From assembly GCA_963082875.1 (NCBI GenBank), contig OY720098.1, positions 18,662,001-18,726,000 of the forward strand: 64,000 nt of DNA. Direction: 5' to 3'. The translations under genes were made by a program, and so were the position numbers. The notes beneath the pieces are model-generated. The model made no database searches and had not been told where the DNA came from. It saw only the letters and a list, made by a program, of their open reading frames with translations. The DNA is from Corella eumyota. Lineage: Eukaryota > Chordata > Ascidiacea > Phlebobranchia > Corellidae. Below, in pieces: positions 11,400-21,642 of this stretch. The first letter of the stretch is position 1. The number at the start of each line of letters is the position of its first letter.

Positions 11400-14240
11400 G
11401 TATATCATTGTGTTTTATTTCATTAATTTTTTGTAAACAATCATTTAAAATTAATCGTGAAAGTACAAATACTGTTTTTTTTGATTAATTTTTAATGTGG
11501 GAAGACCAACTTTACACTGCCTTATTAAATATTTAGTTTGTTATATATGTTTTAACTATGTTTTATTTTGTCAAAATTTTTTAAATTTTAGATTAAAAAT
11601 ATTTTTTTTCTGTGCTTTGCTTTTATTTTGTACCTAAAAATGCTACACCATTTCATATTGTAAACTAATATAGTAATAGTATAGACTCTTTAAAAAGAAT
11701 GATTTTTTTATTATGGTTTAAGTGTTTTTAAACTCGTTTGTATATAGTAATAGTACAATCTATTTTTACATTCTTTAAGGTGTTGATTAGGAAAAAAGTT
11801 ATAAATGTACTTTGTAAATATTCACAGATTATTTTGTAGCATTTTGAATGAATCACATTTGAAAAATATGTTTAGATTTTATTTAAGAACTAAATAGGGT
11901 GGGTATTATCTAAAACAACATCTCTATGTTAAGTTTTATTAAGTAAACATTGTAAATCAACATCGAGGACAAATTTCAAGAAAATGGATCGACCTTTGAG
12001 CTCAGCGAGTTGATGCCGGTTCTCTCTCACTCTTTGTGCTTGCGTTTTTCTTTTTTATTGACAGGATTTCGTCACCTCTCTCGTTTTTTCGCCATTCATT
12101 ACGAACATTTAAATATAAAGAAAAATATCGCATGGCAAAGCGGAAGTTTTGGGCTTAACGTTAACATTAAGTTGAAAAATATAAGTCGTAGCTTGTTAGC
12201 AAAAAAGTAGGCTTCGTATGGGTATAAAAATTGCCTAATTTGACCGTTTAAACGTCGTCAGAATCAGCTGTTTAAGAAGATTAAATTTTTTAAAAGCGAA
12301 GGCTTTAGCAATAAAAATACCTTTTAGCCCAAATTGCTCCGGGCTAGCTTTAATTGAAATAAGCCTGCCTGACCTTTTACTTGTTACAGATATAATATGA
12401 AAATAACAAGGGTTTTTGGCGATATTATGAAGGACAATCACGTGAGGTAGGTTGATTGTTTTTCAATTTTGTTTTCAAAGGTCAGTGAATGTAGTTTTGT
12501 ACGTGCAAATGCATTTGTAGAAATATTGTTAGTTGAAATTCAATATGAGAATGAGTATTAGGAAATATGTAACCTGATATCATGAAATAGGAACTGTAGA
12601 TGGCAATTACGTCATTTAAATGTTTGCCGACTCGCAATCGGCATGCTTTCTTTGTCCCTGTCCCATTGGCTTATGTCGTCATTAAGATAGGCGTTACTCT
12701 TTGTTCCAGGCTACTGTAGGCTAGGTTAAAGCTCGTCGCATTTTTTAACGATCGCGAAATATAACGCGAGCAACTAATGACGCACCACCCGGCCTTCCTG
12801 TTTACCCCCTCTGTGATTGGTCCGTCGTCTGGGCGTCGGCGTTTCGCAATACCTAACAGCCAATCACAATCGTGCGAAAGGGATGGGACAATAGATCTGC
12901 GAATCAGCAAATTTTGTTGAAACGATAAATTTCGCAACGCTTTTTGTGTAGGGGTAGACCAAAAATAAACATTGACCTAATAAAAACGATGATTTGCTTT
13001 TATTTGCTACCGACACATTGTAAATTTTGAATTTAATTAGGGGGGTTGCAATTAATATTTAAAAGCCAAAATGTTAACTGCGAATTACCATCAATATTTG
13101 ATGCAAAAATTGCGTGTTTTTCGAATAGATTACGACACTTTTTAGTGTAGCATAAAAACAATATAAACGTCATACGGCCCACTTAAAATTGCACAATATT
13201 TTTTTACAGAAGTCCCCATGGTAAAGTAAATTGTTGTTGTAGATATATAAGCCTGCACGCATGACCATGGCTTAGAGTTCACCAAAACGCAATAACAATT
13301 CTGATCATTATATTTCTTTTTTTGAAAATTCTAGCTCCGCTTGACTAACCAGTTTGATAGCCTGAAATTTAAGGACAAAACCGTCTTCAAAATATACTTG
13401 AATTACTTTATAAGTTGTCGCTTTTTACAGATGACATATTATTAGGATTAAAAATAGCAAAAAAATTATTTTTAGGACATTTATTATATTTTTGATAGGT
13501 TCTAAATATAAGATTTTTGATTTGTTTGTATTTTTGTTTTTATAAACTATTTTTAACATAACAAATTATGACATTTCTGAGTAACAACATGCGTACGCAG
13601 TAGTTTGATTTATAATTAACAATACGCAGAGTATAATTAGTGACCTCACTTCCTTTGTATTAATTCAAGTCGTGACGTAGAAATTAGCGTGTCTAATGCT
13701 TTGTTTTTTTTCATAACGTTAATGATATATTAAGGTAAACGTAGTAGTATATAGAAATGTTGTTAAGAAAGTTATTAATTTTGTTTGTAGTATTTATAAA
13801 TAGATACTGCTGGCTATTTTATTTGGTAAGGAATATATTTTCAGCAAGTACTAAGCGCAGGAACTTAGTCTAAATCTATAGAAAATTTCGATTTTAGAGA
13901 ACCAGTAATTGTATTTTGTTGACGCCGATTTTCTCAATAAGGTAATTTGCACAAGTTCTTTGTCTACTGCCCCGAAGGCCTGCTTGCTGCTCGACTTGTT
14001 TTGCGCGCTCCTATTGGTCCGTTTCGTGGGATGGGCTCGAACGTGATTGGACAGTTTTCGTAACGCAGTCAGATAACGCCTCTTATAAATAATATTCTAA
14101 TTGGCGATAGATTTAAACCATCGTGATTTAGACTGGTATAAATATCACTTATAATTTAAATTTTTATTTCAGAAAATTTAATTTAAAAACAGGCGCTTTA
14201 AATAAGGTTTGGTTGAGTTTAAAAATTGATATACAACGTT
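11400..14240. other. No gene seen; MAP3K4 3' UTR then CCAAT-rich intergenic DNA
   Basis: After the MAP3K4 stop the DNA is AT-rich to about 12.0 kb, as expected of a 3' UTR. 12.6-12.93 kb and 13.99-14.12 kb are less AT-rich and hold CCAAT/ATTGG boxes in both orientations (for example CCCATTGGC, TGATTGGTCC, GCCAATCAC, CTATTGGTCC, GTGATTGGAC). The short open frames here have no splice signals or recognisable domains. Confidence 0.5.
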
Positions 14241-14367
14241 TTAGGTGCATGAGTTAAATTTTATTTATTCAGGGAAAAAAATAGCGAAAAAAACTTAAAA
14301 ATAATTTGTACTTTCTTCCACAAAAATACACGTTAGCTAGAGATGTAGCCTTGGAATTGAAACAAGA

Positions 14368-15485
14368 TCAGTTGAGATTTTCGCGATATTTTTCAGCCAC
14401 AATTTGTGCGAAGGTCTTGATGTCGTTTTTCGAGACGGCTTTTCTTCGCAGGTTTTGCTTCGCCGCTAGACGGGGCGCCAAGCGTGGCACAACACGGCGC
14501 CGAAAACTAATTTTTGTCCCATCCAGACTCATTTTTGCTAAATTGGGTTGTTTGTAGTCAGGACTGATAGGTTGCTTGGTCGGCACGATTTTGACAGCGC
14601 ATTTTGTGCATTTTTTAGCCTTACTCTGCGATTGGTCGGCTACGATAGCTTGCGTAAATTGCGGTGCGCTGATTGGTTTAGAAGGAGGTGTTACCAGTTG
14701 GCTGGCGTCTCGATTTGTTTGGATTTTTTCTTGGTTTCGCAGTTGGTATTTTTTGAGCAAGTTCGTCAGCTCAAAAGTACCATTATGAGGCTGGTAAACA
14801 CCCTGACTGAAAGTGCTTGAAATCCAATGATTAATATCCAACTGGTTTGCGGTTGTTGGGTCAAACGCTTGAGTGGTGTTGATTGGTTGTTGAAGCTGTG
14901 TAGGCGGAGCTCTTGTTTTTGTGGTTATGACGTCATAATTTCCACACAATTGTTGATCTTAAACGTAACAATGGGTCGTTAATTTCTTGTTCAAATACTC
15001 TTCAATTGTCTATCTGACGCAATTAAGTTTTTGAAATATTGCGTAATTTTTTTAACACGTGATATTAATTTCAATACCGGGTGAATGTAAAAGAACTTGT
15101 TTTTTTTTAACAGTAACTGTTGTTATAAAATGCGCTTTTTTATTTTAATAATTTGTTTATGGGGATTTTGTTTTAAATATTAAACTTTAAAATTCAATTT
15201 AAAAAAGAATGGGAAAAATTGTATGTAAATATATTGGAAATTTCGAAATTTACTTTCTTTAAGATATAAGTTGTTGTGAAACAATTTGAATTTATAACTA
15301 GTTTGCAAATTGTAAAATTTCGTAATTTAAGTCTGTTAAAAAAAAACAATCTGTCAGCAAATTTCGCAACAGGAAAAACAACGTTTCTTTATGAAATTCA
15401 ACACCGTAGTTAAATTACCATTGGGTGTACGTTCCTTATTGAAATAGGTATTGAAATTTTCCAGCTGCTGACTTCTGCTAAACAT
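14368..15485 (-). CDS. Unrecognised two-exon protein, 218 residues
   Basis: Exon 1 is 15485-15419 (ATG, 22 codons plus one base) with donor G|GTAATT. Exon 2 is 14957-14368, entered after TTTAAG in the matching phase and ending in TGA. A polyadenylation signal, AATAAATAAA on the minus strand, lies near 14265, which supports transcription on this strand. The protein starts MFSRSQQLENFNTYFNK. It is rich in Q, N, T and P, with one CTKC pair (KKCTKCAVK) and a basic C-terminal third (FRRRVVPRLAPRLAAKQ). No domain, signal peptide or membrane segment was recognised. The acceptor has a poor pyrimidine tract, so the junction is an inference. Several in-frame QPI/QPIS peptides come from CCAATCA motifs like those in the DNA to its left. 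Confidence 0.55.
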
Positions 15486-15763
15486 TGCAGATGAATTAAT
15501 ACCATCATACGTACAGAGCTTTAAAATAGGATTCGACCTGAATAGAATGAATAGAAATTTACATATATATACTTGTTTTTTACACCCTCGTTGTCTAGCG
15601 AAAAATTTTCGAAAACATGTTTTGCAAAAATTATATTCATGAATAGTTTCTTAAAGTTTATTATGATTATAATTTCTAATTTAATTTGTATATAAAATAA
15701 ATGTAATATTTGCGTGATAAATTTAAAGTTATATATTTTAAATTTTATATTAATTTATTGGCC

Positions 15764-16422
15764 CTACTTGATTAAGCTTTGAGGCATCGGCAATGGAACG
15801 TAATTGAAAGAAGGGAAATTTATCGGCATTTCGCTTTCCTTATCTTCGTTTAAAACGTTCCGCAAGATGTCCTCTTCGAGCTTCATAAAATCTAAAATCT
15901 GGGGTGAAAAAAACGAGTTTTAATTTGAGCGAAAAAAGTGTTCAATTTAAAAACAAACATTTTAGGAGTAGGTAGCTGTTAACGTTAATAGCCTAGAGGT
16001 AAAAATTTGCTTACGCAATGTTGGCGCATTTTTAACAGGGCTTTTAAAATTATAATACTTTTATATGTGCTCTTTTGTATTCAACAAAAAAGCAATATAT
16101 GTTTAGATGTAAAAGTTTATAATTAATATTAGAAAAAAATAATTTTTCTTAGGTAGTTCAAACCGGCGTCGATTTTGTAATAAGAGTATAATATTAGAGG
16201 GACAGCCCCTAAAATATTTCGTAATAAAAATCAGTGCTATATAAGACGACCTACCGCGTTCGAATTGTCATCGTCGTGAGCAGTCGACCAAACGCAACTC
16301 GGTCTGCTAGGTTCAGCATAACACCAGCTCGGAAGATGTCTAGAAATATCTTCAAGGTCTCTTTGATAGTTCGACCTTAGTTTAATGTTCTCGGTCGCTT
16401 TAGGAAAAATGCACGACGCCAT
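15764..16422 (-). CDS. Unrecognised small acidic protein, 100 residues
   Basis: Exon 1 is 16422-16255 (56 codons), with donor GCG|GTAGGT. Exon 2 is 15898-15764 (44 codons and TAG), with acceptor CACCCCAG. Both junctions are phase 0. The protein starts MASCIFPKATENIKLRSNYQ. It has two cysteine-containing turns (SWCYAEPSRPSC), then an acidic stretch and an amphipathic segment, LDFMKLEEDILRNVLNEDKE, before a proline-rich end (FNYVPLPMPQSLIK). A minus-strand AATAAA lies about 15 bp past the stop. The gene is head-to-head with the uncoupling-protein gene, about 710 bp away. The family was not recognised. The two-exon structure is convincing. Confidence 0.7.
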
Positions 16423-17129
16423 CTTTTAGTATAAGAAGCAAAGAAAGGCGCAGTGCTATTCCGAATTAGCAGTATCGTTGATTAGCTTATTAGGTCGTGC
16501 TGGATTTCGATTTTTTGCTTTTTTATTTCAGTTGTTTTTGGTTGCAACCTTTGCATGGCTACGGTTGGCAGGATTTGAAGTTAGTTTATGACGCAATTAT
16601 TTATTCTTTGTTTGTGTATTTAAACAAAGTGTGTGTTTACAATTTTAATAAATTTTAGGTTTTGTTATTATTTGTATGTTTGTAATTTTTTGTGCAAGTG
16701 TTTATTTATAGTGTGTTAGTTTATTTTAGAAGCACACTAGCTTAAAAATGAAGTTGTTTTTTGAATATAGCTTTTGCAATGAAGGCTGTTTCGCAGACAG
16801 GTTTAAAATAATAGCTAATCAATTATTCTAGCCTAGATCAATATCAGTTCTATTCTAATGAAATTTTTATGCTTTAATAATTTAATTTTTATTTTTTGTT
16901 GATTTTTAGCTGTGAAAAACAAGTTATTGAAACAACGTTGGATCAAGGTGAAATTCAAGAAAAAAAAAGTTTAAAAAACTGTCTTTTAAATCACTTTACG
17001 TCCGACTTTGACCAATATTGTAAAACTCAGAAGTACTTTAATCAAAATATGTGGGCTTTTCAATATAATTAGAAATCAAAAAAGCAACACTAATTTTACC
17101 TAAAAAAATATCTACAAGAAATATTCAAA
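16423..17129. promoter_or_regulatory. Shared head-to-head promoter region
   Basis: About 0.7 kb separates the ATG of the minus-strand 100-residue gene from the ATG of the plus-strand carrier gene, so both promoters and 5' UTRs must lie here unless there are distant 5' exons. No TATA box stands out. AT-rich, with no repeat seen. Confidence 0.45.
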
Positions 17130-20100
17130 ATGTCTCCACCAAGTAATGAAAATGAGTTACCGCTGTCTCTGCCTTTGAAAATAGCAAGTGCTGGCTTAGC
17201 TGGATGTACTGCTGACTTGTGTACTTTTCCACTAGACACTGTGAAAGTTTGGTTGCAGGTAATTCAAAGTTAAAAATGCTTTAAAAAATGAAAATTTAAA
17301 GCGTCTTAATTAGGCTAAAAAAATGTAGGCAAAATTTTTTTAATCTTATTTAAAAACCATTTTTGTTTTGCTTAATAGGTTAATGGTGAATCTACGCCCA
17401 CCACCAAACCAACAAAACCATCTCCAAATCAACCATCCAAAAACTACATCCAACGAACCAATGCCGTAGCATCTGGTACACATAAAAAACCAGACCTTAG
17501 TACGTTACGAAAAATGGCTGCCATTAATTCAATCACCAGCCAAAGACAATCTAATAACGGGCCGTTTAAAAGTACGAACCGGACCCTACCATACAAAAAC
17601 GTTCTCTTACGGTCCCATGCCTCTTCAGCACAAGCTTTAATGTCTAATGCACGAGTTAGTTTGATTGGTACCATGGTATCCGGGGTGAAAAGAAACGGAT
17701 TTTTGAGTTTGTACGGAGGCCTTGCTGCTGGTTTGCAAAGACAGATATCTTTCTGTGCGGTACGGATCGGACTCTACGACTCTGTTAAAGAATTTTATCA
17801 AAAACTTATACCAGGTAAAAATAAATATTTTTAAAGAACTGTTAGCTATTTGAATTAAAAAGATGTTACTGCAAAATTAATAGACTATTTTAGGCATTTA
17901 TTTTTTCTACAAAATGTTCGTTTTAGTGATATCTATACAACAAAAACTAATTTAAAATCATTTTTAGGCAATCCAGAAGGCAAGCAGATTCCACAGCGCA
18001 TTCTAGCTGGTTGCACTACTGCATTTATTGCCGTATCCTTATTCCAACCGACCGAGGTTGTCAAGATTCGGATGCAGGCACAAACCAATCTGCCAAAGTC
18101 TCAACGAAGATATAAGACCAGTTTTGCAGCTTACAGGTAAAAATATTACTAAAAAATGACTATTTAATAAAATTTGTGCCATAACCTTTGTAAGTATAGG
18201 CGTTTATTAGGTCAAATTTTTGTTAAATATTGATTTTTATTAACAATACAGTGTTATATTATAGACATATATACAAAGGCGGTTTTGGTGAATTATGGAA
18301 AGGCCTCGGTGCGAATGCAACGAGACTTGCTGTCGTTAATGTATGTGAACTTGTTACTTATGATATCGTGAAGGAACTTATCCTCGATTATCGAATTCTT
18401 AACGACAACCCGATATGCCATTTCACATCTGCCTTTATATCAGGTACTTATACATTTTGAATTTTTTTTTTGATAAATGCAACTTTAAAATTTTATCGTT
18501 TTTAAATTCTTTTTATTAAAACAATAAAGCAGTAGCATAAGAATGATTTGGTTCTCCGTTCATAGCATTTGCCAGCAGCGTGGTATAGTAGTAAGAACAC
18601 TTGCTACACCACACATGAGGTCGTTGGTTCAATCCCCACTATTCTCATGCTGTAGTGCCCTTAAGTAAGGCGCTTTAATCGGTATGAACTCCTGCTGAGC
18701 CAGCACTTAATCAGCAGCTTAATTATCATGCAGTTATAATCTATAATGTCTCAAACTGACACAGGCAACTCGAGACTGGGTCGGAGTAACTGATGTTACT
18801 CTATGTTTAAGTCATGCATTCGACATTCCCACATCGAGGATAAAGATATCTACAAAAAATATATATATATATAGGAAAAGTAAACGTTTTAGGAACTAAC
18901 TATAGCGTAAATGTAAACTGTTAACCTAGACAGAACCGAAAATATTGCAACACGGAATAATATTGCAACAAAAAACGTGGCGCCGTTACGTCGAATTGTC
19001 TATTTTTTACCGCTTATTTTAGTTAAGGTTTCGTTTTGTAAATCACGTTGTTTCTGATACTGTTATTAATTATTTTAATATTTCAGCAATTTTTTTTTGC
19101 TATTTAAAAAAATTTCCAAAATTTGATTTTAATTTATTTGATGCGTAATCAATACATTTTATCGACTCACAGCAAGCAGCTGTTATTGACAACGTGACGT
19201 CATCGCTACGTAATAATTTAGGAAATTGTTGGGATCTCATTAAAGTTTAATTTGGGGTGATTTAAATACCAATATTGATGTCAGTTATGTAAATTGTTTT
19301 AATCAAATCGCAGATGGTTTTAAATTGCGCGGTAATTGCGTTTAAATATAAAATTGAATTATTAATAAGTTAATCTGCTTGGGTGGTATTGGAAGCTGGT
19401 TGATTTTATTATTCGGTATTAGGGCATTTTAAAACAATACTTGCGTTTTTTTTGTATTTGTTTATCCTTGATGTGGAAAGTTTGACTTTACAACCTAAAC
19501 ATAGAGTAACAATTGTTACCCCGACCCAGTCTCAAGTTGCATTTGGCAGTTTGGGATATTATAGATTATAATTGCCCGTTAAATATGCTGCTGATTAAGT
19601 GCTGGCTTAGCAGAAGTTCATACAGTTTATAGCACTTTACTCAAGGGGGCTACAGCATAAAAGCAGTGGGGATCGAACCCAGAAACTCATGTAGTATAAA
19701 GCCAAGCGTTCTAACTACTACACTTCATTATTAAATAATTTTAACATAGTATATTATATGCAATAAACGTATAAAGTATCTTAATTTTTATTGAATATTT
19801 TTAATGGTATCACAAAACCCTCTTTTTCCATTCAATTTGTAAATTTTTCTTTTTTAACAGGTTTTATAACAACGGTCGTAGCTTCTCCTGTCGATGTAGT
19901 TAAAACCAGGTATATGAACTCACCTAAAGGAGCTTATAAAGGTCCAACTGAATGTGCTAAGAATATGTTTTTGAAGGAAGGATTCCGTGCTTTCTACAAG
20001 GGGTAAATGTTGTTTTTTTATCGAATTTAATTAATTTGTAAAGTGTAAAAAAATTGTCGTTTTAAAAATTTTCTAATTTTGCTAGTAATTTATAAGCAAT

Positions 20101-20402
20101 TATCTAACAATAATAATATGAAAAAAAAATTTTTTGAACAGAATATCTAAAAATATCGTAAAAACTTATTTATTTTAATTTGCGCTGTACCTAAATATAG
20201 TTTGCAAAAAAATATAATTTACAATATACATAACTATAAAATATAATACCAGTAATTAGTTAAATATTGTTAACAATTTTTTTATTATTTTTTTAGATTT
20301 GTTCCTGCCTATCTAAGACTGGGCTCCTGGAATATTGTAATGTTCGTATCGTATGAGCAATACAAGATACTGGCACGAAGAATACAATACGGCGATGTAT
20401 AG
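17130..20402 (+). CDS. Mitochondrial uncoupling-protein-like carrier (SLC25 family)
   Basis: Inner-membrane carrier of the UCP branch of SLC25, which carries anions or protons across the inner mitochondrial membrane. Exons: 17130-17258, 17379-17814, 17968-18136, 18265-18443, 19861-20002, 20297-20402; 386 residues. All three carrier signatures are present: [16 protein letters not shown] and PVDVVKTRY. The UCP-typical run [20 protein letters not shown] follows the first repeat, and the C-terminus has [17 protein letters not shown]. The family is usually about 300 residues. The excess lies in the first matrix loop (about residues 49-130), a basic, low-complexity stretch rich in K, P, S and N, encoded inside exon 2. 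Intron 4 (1.4 kb) holds two SINEs. The UCP-like assignment is firm; which UCP paralogue it is cannot be told. Confidence 0.93.
18571..18860 (+). repeat. SINE, near full length
   Basis: Starts GCCAGCAGCGTGGTATAGTA and ends ATCGAGGATAAAGATATCTAC plus an A/T-rich tail. In intron 4 of the carrier gene. Confidence 0.9.
19447..19726 (-). repeat. SINE, older copy
   Basis: TTTGTATTTGTTTATCCTTG tail type at the left, CTACTACACTTCA head end at the right. Same old subfamily as 8291 and 9031 (TTTATCCTTG, GTCGACTTTAC-type). In intron 4 of the carrier gene. Confidence 0.85.
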
Positions 20403-21642
20403 ACTATTATATACACATCTATATGCTGTAGTTATCATAGGCTAATCTTAAAAAAATAAGTTTTAAAAATTTCATAAAAAGGTCTAATTTTTTTGGTCAA
20501 AAAAGTTATGCTTTTAAATTACCACCTTAATACATCTAAAACATATTTCGACCTCGTTTTAGATGGACCACTTTTGTTTACTTGAATTTTAAATGTTTGT
20601 CAAATATACAAATTTTAAAACAATATACACATAATGCACTTACAACAAAGTTTGCTATACAGAAAAAATTAGATTCCAAATCTAACACAAAATTGAATTT
20701 TATATCCAAGTTTAACACAATTTTTTTGTTAACCTTTTAAAGCCTTATATATATATTTTGTTGAAATTTGTTTTTGTTTAACCAAAACTTTAACTATAGC
20801 ATATTATTTTTTGCTTTTTATAAAAGTATATTCACAGTTTTACAGTTTTTTATTTGTGTTTTGATTTTTAAATTTAGGCTTATTGGTTTTAACTCTTTCA
20901 AAACAAAATCATGCACTACAACCTATACCTCGTAGGCAAAGAGTTTCGGTTCCAAAATAATGTTTTTAAAAGCATCTCAATCACGTGGTTTATGACGTCA
21001 TTGTTTTACATTTTTCACTGTTAAATGACGTCATGAATTATGACGTCATTTTTGTTGAAGAAAAAACTGCACTTTAAAATTCATATCATTTTTTTTCTTT
21101 TAAACGAATAATGTTGGTGCTTTTTATTGTTATATTTTAATCGCTTGTTTTAAATTGTATTTGATTTGTATATAGCACACAATTGTACATAATTATTTTG
21201 CTTTATCTTTGTGCGTTTATTTTTTTTTCTCGTCTTGTAAGGCAAACATTTTCTTTATTTGGCTTAAATATATTCTAAAAAAAAAGAATTTAAATTCGTT
21301 TTGTTTTTATTATTTTGTTGAAATAGAATTGAAGACAACGATAACCATTTTGGTTACAGAAATATAAATTTACCTTTTTAAAGTAAATGGTTTACTGAGT
21401 ATCTTCCACCTACACATTAATAAGCATTATTTTGTTTCTGTTGTTGTTGATTGCTTAAATTGTAAACATATAAATAATTTTTTCGTCTTGGTAGTAAAAA
21501 TATATTACATACTTAAAAGCGTGGGTTAGTATGTTGTATATTAGTGTTGTTATTATTACTGTAAACTGTTCTGTTAGGTATTGAATTCACCTTATTTTAA
21601 ATTACGTTGTGAAGTATATCGTTGGATTTTTCGAGAAGGAAA
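20403..21642. promoter_or_regulatory. Carrier 3' UTR and integrin promoter, with a triple CRE-like cluster
   Basis: Between two same-strand genes. The palindrome ATGACGTCAT (CREB/ATF-type) occurs three times at 20992-21001, 21025-21034 and 21040-21049, next to a CACGTG E box at 20983-20988. It may belong to the carrier 3' UTR or act on the integrin gene starting at 21643. Confidence 0.5.

Noticed and set aside
12671-12937. 88-residue minus-strand open frame in a GC-richer stretch
   Set aside because: No splice sites, start context or recognisable motif. The stretch is explained by low stop-codon density in CCAAT/CG-rich DNA.
14306-14820. Plus-strand open frames of 70-90 residues
   Set aside because: They are antisense shadows of the minus-strand exon 14957-14368, which is longer, has a matching first exon and a poly(A) signal.
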